Shown here: positions 26,510 through 35,066 of the stretch, piece after piece
Numbering within the stretch: position 1 is the first letter of the stretch
Layout: the number at the start of each line of letters is the position of its first letter
NCBI GenBank assembly: GCA_027485855.1
Contig: JAIXQD010000019.1
Coordinates: forward strand, 210,256-274,255
Origin: Rickettsiales bacterium
GTDB taxonomy: Bacteria; Pseudomonadota; Alphaproteobacteria; G027485855
Direction: 5' to 3'
DNA: 64,000 nt
Notes under the pieces: generated by a model
Seen by the model: only the letters and a program-made list of their open reading frames with translations
What the model was told of the DNA's origin: nothing
Database searches by the model: none
Position numbers and translations under genes: made by a program

Positions 26510-28345
26510 TTATGCCGATTTTTCTTGCGCTGCAGCCGGGTTAAACAAAACACGCTTAAGGAAGTCGGCCAACTCATTAAAATGTTCTGGTCTGTTTTGA
26601 AGCAACCATTCAGTGAGCTCTAAGGAATGCTTGGTTTTACTAAATTTAATTGTGGCGTTGCTTAAAGTCCAAAAAAGATCATCTAATAAACGAGCCCCAT
26701 CTACCTCATATAACCATCGTTGGTCAGATAGATCCGGTGCTTCGCCGCAATAGTTAATAGCATCTCCTCGCTTAGATAAAATATATACATCGACTTGCTC
26801 AGCAGTCACTGTGCTATCTGGTGCGTTTTTCTTAATCACACTCGCTATAGCTTCTGAGTCTAGCAAATAGTTTTCGTAGGTGCGTCGAGGCTGAAAGTCT
26901 AGAAGTCCCTTCGATTGCCGAGTTAGATCTGCTCGTTCGCTCTCAGACCGAGTTTCGTTATCAAAAATAATGTGAACAGTTGGAGGAAGAATGGCAACGC
27001 CTTGCGACATTCGCTGATAAATATCCAAAAAAGCCTGCCGTGTTTTCCCTTCTAAATCCCCAGTGGCGCGTATGGCAGCAAATGCGATGCCTGCATTTTT
27101 ATATTCGGCGCAAGAGACTTCTAGGATTTTAGGGAAAGCCAAACGTTCGGTTTCTCCCTCTACCCAGCAGACCTTATCTGCTCCGAACACATCTGAAAGG
27201 CGTGTGCCAACTTCAAGTAAACATTCTTGCGCTGCGTTAACACTTTCCGGGTTGTGTGTTTCAACGGTACACTCGTTTCCATTCCACCTACTTATAGTAA
27301 TCTGCTTCTTCTTTGCGGCCGCTATAACTTCTGTTGAGTGAGTGGAAATAATGTATTGATGTCTAGGATTTTCGTTGAAGAATTCAATTAAATTTCGCGT
27401 TGCATCGGGGTGAAGGAAACTATTTGGTTCATCGATGATGAGAACGCAGGGTTGCTCTTGACTCGTAACGGCGTAAACTATGGCAAGCACTTGCCCTATG
27501 CCCGTTCCGCACTCTTTCAATTCAAAATAAAGATGGCTTCTTCTCTGCTGTGGATCGGAGCCGGTGATAAGAATTTTGTTGCGGTTGCCACCCATATTTT
27601 CAACGCGCACATCCCTAATATTTGGTAGTATTTTATTAACATCATTAACATACTTATCGAATAGTAGTCGGTCTTCTTGAAGTTTACCTAATACTTCAGG
27701 GAGGTTTTCAGAATTCGCAGCAAGCGTCCTGTTCGCGCCACTCGCAGACTCTGATAGATTTAGACGCTCAGCTTTAAAGAAATAAATATCTTTGATTATT
27801 TGTCCTAATAACCCAGCCTGTTGAAGGTCCACTACATTTGTAGAGTTGGCCTGATATAAAAATTTCTGCGCCTCACGTTGAAATTGGTAAGCGTAAATAG
27901 CGTACGTATTACCGTTTTTAACAAACGGGAGTTTAACTGAAGGATGCTCTAGGTAATGAAAACCACTTTCTGATCTGTGCGCATAATACTCAATCTCGTG
28001 CCGACCTCCGATCTGCTCTAAGTAGCTATTGGCGTCTAGTGCTAATGTATCCCTCGGGTCATAGGTCAAATACATAACTTGGCCACTCAATGCGTAATAT
28101 CTTAATAAGTCGTGGCCTGTCATTGAGGCAACAAGTTTGACTTCCGAACTGCCGCCAGCGGGGAGCTTCGGATTTTCGTTCGCGTCTCTATGGGGGCGGT
28201 TTTCAAAGCGAAGTGACAGCAGTTCTAGCAATGCTGTTTTGCCGGCATTGTTTCTACCAACAATAATGTTCATGCCGGACGAAAGGTTGACTGCACAATT
28301 TTTGAAACCTTTGTAATTCGTAACGTTGATAGATTTAAGCCACAT
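26510..28345 (-). CDS. OLD-family ATP-dependent nuclease (AAA ATPase + TOPRIM)
   Basis: 611 aa from ATG 28345, which has GAGAGGG just upstream; an alternative ATG at 28375 lacks one. Walker A GRNNAGKT (30-37), ABC-like signature CGTGIGQVL (279-287), Walker B VLIIDEPNSF (301-310), H-loop STHS (334-337). A TOPRIM-type domain follows, with EGETE (396-400) and IIFDNE (459-464). This order is that of class 1 OLD nucleases (phage P2 Old-like); related proteins act in phage defence. The gene is more AT-rich than its neighbours and sits against the tRNA-Thr 3' end, both signs of acquisition. No partner helicase (GajB-like) is present. Confidence 0.88.
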   Translation of the reverse strand: MWLKSINVTNYKGFKNCAVNLSSGMNIIVGRNNAGKTALLELLSLRFENRPHRDANENPKLPAGGSSEVKLVASMTGHDLLRYYALSGQVMYLTYDPRDTLALDANSYLEQIGGRHEIEYYAHRSESGFHYLEHPSVKLPFVKNGNTYAIYAYQFQREAQKFLYQANSTNVVDLQQAGLLGQIIKDIYFFKAERLNLSESASGANRTLAANSENLPEVLGKLQEDRLLFDKYVNDVNKILPNIRDVRVENMGGNRNKILITGSDPQQRRSHLYFELKECGTGIGQVLAIVYAVTSQEQPCVLIIDEPNSFLHPDATRNLIEFFNENPRHQYIISTHSTEVIAAAKKKQITISRWNGNECTVETHNPESVNAAQECLLEVGTRLSDVFGADKVCWVEGETERLAFPKILEVSCAEYKNAGIAFAAIRATGDLEGKTRQAFLDIYQRMSQGVAILPPTVHIIFDNETRSESERADLTRQSKGLLDFQPRRTYENYLLDSEAIASVIKKNAPDSTVTAEQVDVYILSKRGDAINYCGEAPDLSDQRWLYEVDGARLLDDLFWTLSNATIKFSKTKHSLELTEWLLQNRPEHFNELADFLKRVLFNPAAAQEKSA

Positions 28346-28819
28346 CTGCCCTCTCAGCTTCTTAACTTTATGCATTCATCGACGAAACATCCAGCAAAAG
28401 TGCTCATTGAGGTTATAAAACATCTCTTTTGTATTACCCCGCCACCTCACCCATCGCGCCCCCATTACGCGCCATCCAGCCCCAAAACCGCCCCGCCCTC
28501 AAAAAGAACAAAACACAAACGTTTTCTTACGGGGCGTGGAGGGTTTTTGTGCTTGGGCAATTGTTGCAATGATAAAAACCATAGGCATTGGGTTTTTGCA
28601 CTTAAGTCGCAATAAAAATAGTGCTCGGGCTGTTTTAAGGTTGTTTTTGGTATGGACGGGTCTGTTTTTATGTGCACTAATTCCTTAGTCAGTTTTCTGT
28701 TAAATCTTTGTTAACCTTTATTTTCTTAGCCCGAGACGGCATCATTTCGAGTTAGGCTAAGAGCATCACCCCTTCCTGCTGTTTTTCTTAACCTCTTGTG
28801 TTTCCTAGGTGATTTCTGA
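28346..28819. other. Intergenic region (474 bp) between OLD gene and MoxR/VWA cluster
   Basis: No plausible gene. The part near 28441-28500 is C-rich and low complexity. Two related GGGTTTTTG segments occur at about 28550 and 28590. The right half is AT-rich and holds a perfect CtrA-type box at 28700-28715. It must contain the divergent promoters of the OLD gene and the 28820 gene. Confidence 0.6.
28700..28715 (+). promoter_or_regulatory. Candidate CtrA-binding box
   Basis: TTAA-N7-TTAAC with no mismatch (TTAA at 28700-28703, TTAAC at 28711-28715). This is the full consensus of the alphaproteobacterial cell-cycle regulator CtrA. It lies about 105 bp upstream of the first gene of the MoxR/VWA cluster. 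In several alphaproteobacteria CtrA controls motility and GTA genes. A single box by chance is possible in AT-rich DNA. Confidence 0.5.
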
Positions 28820-31800
28820 ATGTCGCGCACTGCTAACCTTATTGGCCTAGAGCAACAGCCCATCCCTTCGGAGCGGTTAGAGCTGGCTATGCGCTTGCGT
28901 CAGGGCAGAGTGGACGCCGCCTATTTAACGCGCCTTTTAGCTGAACAACCGACCGATAGCCTTATTCAGCGCGAGATTATCAAAATCAAATATGCGCTGT
29001 TGCATGGCAAAGCGCCCGAAACGCCCAATTTGCGCCTGCCAGAAATGCAGCTGCTATGGGCTGCCGCACTCTGCTTTGTGCTGAACAACCCTGGTGTGAT
29101 GCGCAATTGGGCCGAGACCGGTGGCAAGCCGCTGATGCTGCACGAAACGCCGCTGTGGCAGCAGCTACAAGAAAGCCCCAAAGCCAAGCGTGAATTGGTT
29201 GAAAACGCTTTTGCCACCTTTGAAGCCGTGCGCGACGACGAGTTTACCATGCGTTGGGGCAAACCCGGCAGCTGGTTCTGGTGTGACCCTGAGGGCAAAG
29301 TCGTTAATATGGACTTTCTTTACACGCTTATTGCGGGCTTCGAGCATACGCGCTCGGTCACCATGCATGAGCTGGGTCACGCGGTGCTAACTAAAAAGCG
29401 CTGGCCAAAATGGCTTGAGCTGCAAGAAGAATTCAAAGCCTTGATGGAAAAGGCCAAGGTTGCGCGCAAAAACAAGAAAGACCTCACCCGCGACGAATAT
29501 AAGCAGCTTAACCTGCTGCAAATTGAGCTGAATATGCGGCACCAATTATGGAATGCCTGCGAGGATAATTGCGTCAACCGCTATGCCGTAAATATGAGCG
29601 ATGCGATTGGTCAAGAATTTGGTGTGTCGCTCAACCATATTTCTTACACGCTGACGGGCGTTGGCATTGTGGCCAAGCAAAATGCCATTGGCGAGGAAAG
29701 CAAAAAGCCGAAAAAAACCGATGCGATTGATCGGGCGCAAAAACGCGCCGAGGAAATCAAGGCGCTGCAAGATAAAATCAACAATGTTGGTCATGCGGCC
29801 AATATGTCGTTCTTTTGCAATAATGGTTTGTTTGCTGACACACCCGCTGGTTGGAAACAATCGGGCGCCGATATTGCCGCCATTGGCCCTTGGAGCAAAA
29901 CAGCCCCCGCTGGCGCCACCAAAGCCGAGATTGACGCGATTAAAGCCGACAAAAAGAGCTTTGATTATCTGCGCAAATTATGCGGCAGCCTGCAAGGGCT
30001 TGAACACACGCAGCCCAAAGGCCGCGATCGTCTTTATGGGCGGCAATTTTGGGATAAGCGCGTGCTGTCAACCAATGACACACGCAACGAAATTATCGAT
30101 GAAATCTGGAATATTCACGCCGAGCCGCACTGGCAAGAGCTGAAAAAACTGCTGGACGAAGAAATAGAAGAACAGCTCAAAGAAGCTGAGAAAAAACAGC
30201 AGCAGAAAAAAGACGCCAATAAAGACAAAAATAAAGGCGATAAAGATAAGGGCGATAAGCAAGAGGGCGACAAAGAGGACGGCGACAAAGACGGCGACCA
30301 AGAAGGTAACGACTCGAAAGACGGCGATAAAAAAGATAAGGGCAAGAAGGGCAAAAAAGATAAAAACGGCGAGCCCGACCCTAATGGCGAAAAATCTGAC
30401 GAGCCCGGCGATGATGAAGCTGGCGACGAACAGGACGGCGATAAAGAAGGCAATAAAAAAGACGGCGATAAAGAAGGCGGCGATAAGCCTGACGATAAAG
30501 CTGGTCAAAAGGGTCCCAAAGGCCCCAAAGGCTATGAAGATGAAGGCCAAGGCAAGGGCGATGGTCAAGGCCAAGGACAGGGCCAAGGTCAAGGCGGCGG
30601 TGGTGGCGGCGGCGAAGGCGGCGATGAAGATGATGTGCCCGTAGAAGGCGCTGGCGACATGCCCGGCCCCGGCGAAAATGAAGGCGAAGAGGCCGACGGT
30701 GAAGGCGCCGAAGGTGAAGGCCAAGGTAAGGGCCAAAAAGTAAAAGACCTGATGGGCAAAGGCAAAAAGGGTGAAGGCGAAGAGTCTGAGTCAGACTCTG
30801 AAGGCAAGGGCGAAGAAAGCGACGCCGTCAGCCGTGGCGGCGGCAGCGCCGGCAGCGGCGGCCGTGGCTTTACCAAAGAAGAGCTCAGCCAAGGCACGCT
30901 TGAAAATTATCAAGAGCTGGTGCGCTTACTTACTGGCCCCATCAATCAGGTGGCGCAGCAATTGCGCCGCATTCAAGAACATCAGCTGCAAACCAAGCGC
31001 ACGGTGGGCAAGAGCCTGACCGTTTTGCCCGAAGATGGCGAGATTGACCGGCTTAACCCCGGCGCGCACCGCGATTTAATTATCAAACAAAAAACCGGAC
31101 AAACGCTGGAAGAAAGCGACTTTAAGCGCTTCCGCACCGACCGCGATAAGCAAATCCCCACCGAGATTGATATTGCCATTCTTATTGACGGCTCGGGCAG
31201 TATGAGCAGCAAACGGCAAACCATGACCAATATGGAATTGGCCATGCGCACCGCCATTATTTTATACGAGGCCGCACGCCAAGTGAAAGGCGTCAATGTT
31301 TATATTGGCATGTTTGGCCCCAAAGACCCGCCCATTTTGGCGGTGCCCGGCACTGATATTGCCACCACCGGCAAAAACCTGGATGCCGCACGCAAAGGCA
31401 TGGGCAGCGGCACCGATCTTGCGCCAGGTATTGTTAAAATGGTGCAGACATTGGCCGATGCGCGTGAGCCCACCGACAAACTGGTTGGCTATACGCACCT
31501 GATGATTATCACCGATGGCGATATTTTTGATGAGGCCGAAAGCCGGCAAAAATTAGAAACGCTTTATGACCACACCGATAAAATTACCGTGGATGTCGCC
31601 ATTATTGACCCACGCACCAATACCGGCATGGATAATTTAGCCAATAACACCAAAGCCAATCGTAAAGCACAAAAGGTGGGCTTGGTGCACGAAATTGATG
31701 AGAAAAAAGTGGCCGATAGCATCATTGGGGTGCTGTTTCACAAAATGCGCATTGCGGGCAGCTTTGTGGCGCAACCCAAAGGCCGCAAGCGTCAAGAGTT

Positions 31801-31843
31801 TAAGCGGGCGGTGGGTGCCATGAAACGCCCACAACCGAAGTAA
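28820..31843 (+). CDS. Zincin-like and VWA domain fusion protein with acidic/lysine-rich linker
   Basis: 1007 aa in four parts. Residues 1-330 are helical and contain TMHELGHAVL, an HExxH zinc-protease motif (183-187), with NACEDNCVNRY further on as possible third-ligand region. About 330-440 form a helical region. About 440-690 are extreme low complexity, rich in Lys, Asp, Gly and Glu (GDK/EGD repeats). The C-terminal VWA domain has an intact MIDAS: DGSGSMSS (790-796), GSGTDLAPG and IITDGDIFD. VWA proteins encoded next to MoxR AAA+ ATPases act as substrate adaptors for metal insertion or complex assembly. CobT-like by layout, but there is no cobalamin gene near and the zincin motif is not part of CobT. 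No signal peptide. First gene of the 28.8-37.8 kb cluster. Confidence 0.82.
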   Translation: MSRTANLIGLEQQPIPSERLELAMRLRQGRVDAAYLTRLLAEQPTDSLIQREIIKIKYALLHGKAPETPNLRLPEMQLLWAAALCFVLNNPGVMRNWAETGGKPLMLHETPLWQQLQESPKAKRELVENAFATFEAVRDDEFTMRWGKPGSWFWCDPEGKVVNMDFLYTLIAGFEHTRSVTMHELGHAVLTKKRWPKWLELQEEFKALMEKAKVARKNKKDLTRDEYKQLNLLQIELNMRHQLWNACEDNCVNRYAVNMSDAIGQEFGVSLNHISYTLTGVGIVAKQNAIGEESKKPKKTDAIDRAQKRAEEIKALQDKINNVGHAANMSFFCNNGLFADTPAGWKQSGADIAAIGPWSKTAPAGATKAEIDAIKADKKSFDYLRKLCGSLQGLEHTQPKGRDRLYGRQFWDKRVLSTNDTRNEIIDEIWNIHAEPHWQELKKLLDEEIEEQLKEAEKKQQQKKDANKDKNKGDKDKGDKQEGDKEDGDKDGDQEGNDSKDGDKKDKGKKGKKDKNGEPDPNGEKSDEPGDDEAGDEQDGDKEGNKKDGDKEGGDKPDDKAGQKGPKGPKGYEDEGQGKGDGQGQGQGQGQGGGGGGGEGGDEDDVPVEGAGDMPGPGENEGEEADGEGAEGEGQGKGQKVKDLMGKGKKGEGEESESDSEGKGEESDAVSRGGGSAGSGGRGFTKEELSQGTLENYQELVRLLTGPINQVAQQLRRIQEHQLQTKRTVGKSLTVLPEDGEIDRLNPGAHRDLIIKQKTGQTLEESDFKRFRTDRDKQIPTEIDIAILIDGSGSMSSKRQTMTNMELAMRTAIILYEAARQVKGVNVYIGMFGPKDPPILAVPGTDIATTGKNLDAARKGMGSGTDLAPGIVKMVQTLADAREPTDKLVGYTHLMIITDGDIFDEAESRQKLETLYDHTDKITVDVAIIDPRTNTGMDNLANNTKANRKAQKVGLVHEIDEKKVADSIIGVLFHKMRIAGSFVAQPKGRKRQEFKRAVGAMKRPQPK

Positions 31844-31893
31844 TTAAGTACAGTAAATAATTTGAATGTAGTTTTAAGCCGAAGGAGAAAGCC

Positions 31894-34623
31894 ATGACCA
31901 ACACCAACCTGCTGCAACAGCGCATCACCGATTTGACTGAAGCGCAAAAAGCAGATTTGCGCAAACCGCTTGGCACCCGCGGCCGTCCCTACCCCATGAC
32001 CGCCCGTGGCGAAGATGTCGATGAAAAAACCGGCGAAGTCACGGCAAAATATCACTTGGGCGTTATCGAGAACGACCAAAACACATTAGAGCTGACCTCA
32101 GAGCGCGATTATGCCGATGTGATCGGCCGTGCCTATCGTGAAATGGTCACGCCCAGCATGTTGCCGATGTTTAAAGCGGCCCTCGAAGCGCGCCGCTTTG
32201 ATAATAAAAATCGTGGCAAGTTTTATGTGGGTGCGCCTGGTATTGGTAAAACCTACATGTCTGAGCTGATTGCCCGCATGCGTAGTAAGAATGGCGCCAT
32301 TAAAGTAGATTGCGGCGGCAAAAACCTGAACGACCTGCTGTTTGAAATGGTGTTGGATATCAGCGCCGATAAAGGCCGCGTGTTGCTGAGCGAAATTAAT
32401 CGTCGCTTTGAATCGGGCCGCATCAACCCCTTATCGCGGGCGCAATTAGAGGCCGAGTTTAGCTTTGCCATGGTAGGTGATGCGCCCAATCGCAGCATTG
32501 ATTGGGACAAAGTGGCCGAAGTGCAGCAAGATACCAGCAATGGCAGTGCGGCCAAAAGCATTGATGAAGTGCGTTCTGAATTACAGCGGCGCAAAGCCAT
32601 CATTGAGCGCATTGCCAGCATGGAAGGGCTTGATGCCAGCAACAGTCTGGGTCTGCGCGTGCAAGAAGGCTGGTTGATTAAAGCCTTTAAAGAAGGGCGC
32701 GAATTGGTGCTCGACGAATATAACAAGTCGAAAGAAGGCACCGACGACCGCTTGCAAACTGTGTTGCAATTTATCGCCGGCGAAATTGACGAATGCACCG
32801 TTGAAAGCCCCTTCAAAGAAAAGGGCGATGTTGCCACCCAAACCTACACTTTCCGTCGTCGCGAGATGAAGGCGGGCTTCTTTGTCACGCTCACCGGTAA
32901 CGAGCTGGACGATGGCAGCACCACGCGCTCGCTCAATGCCTCGGTTTATTCGCGTCTCAACCCCGAGATTGTGCCAAACCCCACCGAGCAAGATTGGCAG
33001 CACCGCTTGTGCCAAATTTTAACCGGCGTGCCCATCAGCACACTCTATCGTGCGGGCGAAGGCCAATGGCGTCACGACAAAGAAGGCTTTACGCGCTTTC
33101 TCATGAATGTGCGCAAAACTGGCCTTAGTGCGCAAGAGCAGCAAAATATCCCCGCAGTGCAGTTTGCGCTGATCCGCAATTGGGAAAAACTGCTGGAAGC
33201 CACGGGTCGCCTCTCCACCTTCTATTATAATTGGAGCCAATTGGTGAACCCCAATTCGGATGCGGTGGGTCGTTCGCCCGAATTGTCGCTTGAAGTGAGC
33301 GAAGAATATTACAAAAAAATGGCGGTCGATTTCCGTAAGGTTATTCGCCATGTTGAAACCGCCATGTTTGTTTCGCCCACTGTTATCACTGCCGAGCAAA
33401 GCCATGGCTTTGCCGACCTTGATGATTGGAGCCGCGCCCCCACCACGCGCACTGGCTATCGTGAGGACCCACAAATCAATTTCGGCACACGCTATGTTGA
33501 AGGCTTGCTGAATTTGATTTATGCCACAACCGAAGCATTGGGTAAGCGCAAGCTCTATGAAAAACTCATGGGCGAAGCTGAAAAATGCGCGCTTACTGGC
33601 AAAACCTTGCATGAAGGCACCGCCGCTAAGCGCAAGCTGGTGAGCGATTTGCTCAACATCAACCCCTATGTTGATGATGCGATGGAGATGGACCAAGCGC
33701 GCCTTGTGCAACAGCAGCTTTGCGATAATTTGCGTCGTCAATATGCCGAGCTCTCAACCAATAATGACGAAATTGTCAGCGTTGGTTTGGTGCTTGAGCT
33801 GTTCCGCACACTGCGCGAAAATGCGCCCAGCGCTCTTTCGGCCAGCAGCAATGTGCTGGTGATGCCAACCAGTGATCTCGATAAGGTTTTATCGAGCCCG
33901 ATGGTAACGGCCCCCACACAAGATGCAATTGTACTGGGCGATGAAATGACCACCGCCACAGTGCCCGCCGATGAGCTTGCCACGCTTGATAGTTTGCTGT
34001 TTAGCCTTACCTTGCCACGCATCGGCACCTATAATTTAGGCGCCCTTTGGAACCGCGCTTTGTCTGGCTCGGGTCTGGTGGTGATTGGTGAGGGCGAACA
34101 TGCCGATCAGGCCGCGCAAATTGCCGAAAATGTGCATGGCAAAGGCTTGGCGGTGACCAGCATTCAAGTGCAGCGCGCCAATGATTTTGGCGTGGCCGAG
34201 GCCAGCACCGTGCATGTTGTCATGAACCGCAATAATGGTCGCACCTTATTGGTGGGCGATGCCGCCAGCGATGAGCGCATTGCGCAATTGCGTTATCGCG
34301 GCATCAGCTACATCGACCGCAGCCTGCCGGGTGCTACACAAGCCGTGGCACGTGAGCTGGCGCTGATGCTTGGCAAAGAAAGCCGTCACACGGTTTTGGG
34401 CGCCGACACCGGCAAGCCCGGGCAAAAGCTGAGCGATGCTGGCTGGATGCGTCAGGCATTTTTGCTGCGCAATCTGCATGGTGATGGCGAAGTGGACAGC
34501 ACCTTAACCTTGGCAGAATTACTCACCTCGCCTGAAGTTGAGTGCCGCTTGCCACACTACATTAAGGCTCCACAAGCTGGCACAGCCCCCAACGCGCATC
34601 TTAACATGCCGAAGGTTGCTTAA
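31894..34623 (+). CDS. MoxR/CobS-like AAA+ ATPase
   Basis: 909-aa protein. Walker A GAPGIGKT (113-120), followed by a long insert in the ATPase domain (about 150-260). Walker B is LVLDEYNKS (from about 271), then sensor-1-like FVTLTGNELDDG and an arginine-rich SVYSRLNPEIV segment. The ~500-residue C-terminal half has no family I recognise; it includes a Rossmann-like portion (GLVVIGEGEHADQAAQIA). Ribosome-binding site AAGGAG 7 nt upstream of ATG. Pairing with the VWA gene 50 bp upstream is the classic MoxR-VWA chaperone arrangement. Stop overlaps the next start (TAATG). Confidence 0.82.
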   Translation: MTNTNLLQQRITDLTEAQKADLRKPLGTRGRPYPMTARGEDVDEKTGEVTAKYHLGVIENDQNTLELTSERDYADVIGRAYREMVTPSMLPMFKAALEARRFDNKNRGKFYVGAPGIGKTYMSELIARMRSKNGAIKVDCGGKNLNDLLFEMVLDISADKGRVLLSEINRRFESGRINPLSRAQLEAEFSFAMVGDAPNRSIDWDKVAEVQQDTSNGSAAKSIDEVRSELQRRKAIIERIASMEGLDASNSLGLRVQEGWLIKAFKEGRELVLDEYNKSKEGTDDRLQTVLQFIAGEIDECTVESPFKEKGDVATQTYTFRRREMKAGFFVTLTGNELDDGSTTRSLNASVYSRLNPEIVPNPTEQDWQHRLCQILTGVPISTLYRAGEGQWRHDKEGFTRFLMNVRKTGLSAQEQQNIPAVQFALIRNWEKLLEATGRLSTFYYNWSQLVNPNSDAVGRSPELSLEVSEEYYKKMAVDFRKVIRHVETAMFVSPTVITAEQSHGFADLDDWSRAPTTRTGYREDPQINFGTRYVEGLLNLIYATTEALGKRKLYEKLMGEAEKCALTGKTLHEGTAAKRKLVSDLLNINPYVDDAMEMDQARLVQQQLCDNLRRQYAELSTNNDEIVSVGLVLELFRTLRENAPSALSASSNVLVMPTSDLDKVLSSPMVTAPTQDAIVLGDEMTTATVPADELATLDSLLFSLTLPRIGTYNLGALWNRALSGSGLVVIGEGEHADQAAQIAENVHGKGLAVTSIQVQRANDFGVAEASTVHVVMNRNNGRTLLVGDAASDERIAQLRYRGISYIDRSLPGATQAVARELALMLGKESRHTVLGADTGKPGQKLSDAGWMRQAFLLRNLHGDGEVDSTLTLAELLTSPEVECRLPHYIKAPQAGTAPNAHLNMPKVA

Positions 34624-35048
34624 TGATTGGTAGCAACACCCCATTTGCCGCAGCGCACGACATGAAGGGCCATGAGATGGCGTCTCATGGTGCCATCATG
34701 GTGCCGCCAGATTTTGCTTTGGCCGCGGCCAAGCAAAATATCTGGCGCTGTGCGCGGCAGCAATGTGGTGCGGTTATGGTTTATCATGTGCCCGCAGGGT
34801 GGGAGACCGCCTTGCTGCGCAATGCCGCAGGCGCCTTTCTTATTCGTGATGAATTTGCCTTGCGTGATGCTTTAACCGACAGCATGGCTGATTTATTATT
34901 TTGCCCGCTTGAGGCTCAGCTTAACCCCGCACTCATTGCCAGCCTGTGCCACAAAGCCAGTCTTGATAAAATTGTGGTGGTAGAGGTTGCCGCACCACCC
35001 AAAATAAGTATCGCCAGCAAAAATGTGTCACCTGCAAAATACGAATAG
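34623..35048 (+). CDS. Hypothetical protein of the MoxR/VWA cluster
   Basis: 141-aa soluble protein starting at the TAATG junction with the ATPase gene, so it is translationally coupled. It has CARQQCGAVMVYHVPAGWE, then LIRDEFALRDALTDSMADL; four cysteines in all (two as CxxxxC at about 43-48) but no clear zinc ribbon. Family not recognised. Position suggests a small adaptor or regulator of the ATPase/VWA pair. Confidence 0.65.
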   Translation: MIGSNTPFAAAHDMKGHEMASHGAIMVPPDFALAAAKQNIWRCARQQCGAVMVYHVPAGWETALLRNAAGAFLIRDEFALRDALTDSMADLLFCPLEAQLNPALIASLCHKASLDKIVVVEVAAPPKISIASKNVSPAKYE

Positions 35049-35066
35049 ACAAACCACGAATAGACG

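Noticed and set aside
26283..26600. Open frame crossing tRNA-Thr (contains AQLVEHLIRNERVGSS)
   Set aside because: This is the well-known translation of a tRNA sequence, a frequent false gene.
26395..28819. Attachment-site repeat of the tRNA-Thr 3' end beyond the OLD gene
   Set aside because: No copy of the tRNA 3' segment was found between the OLD gene and 28819, and no integrase gene is present.
30068..30736. Long minus-strand open frame (Phe/Ala/Ile-rich) opposite the VWA protein
   Set aside because: Mirror of the Lys/Asp/Gly repeat linker; the apparent membrane protein is an artefact of that repeat.
28820..34623. Reading the VWA/AAA+ pair as cobaltochelatase CobT/CobS
   Set aside because: No cobalamin genes are nearby, the VWA protein has an HExxH domain foreign to CobT, and the ATPase is far longer than CobS.
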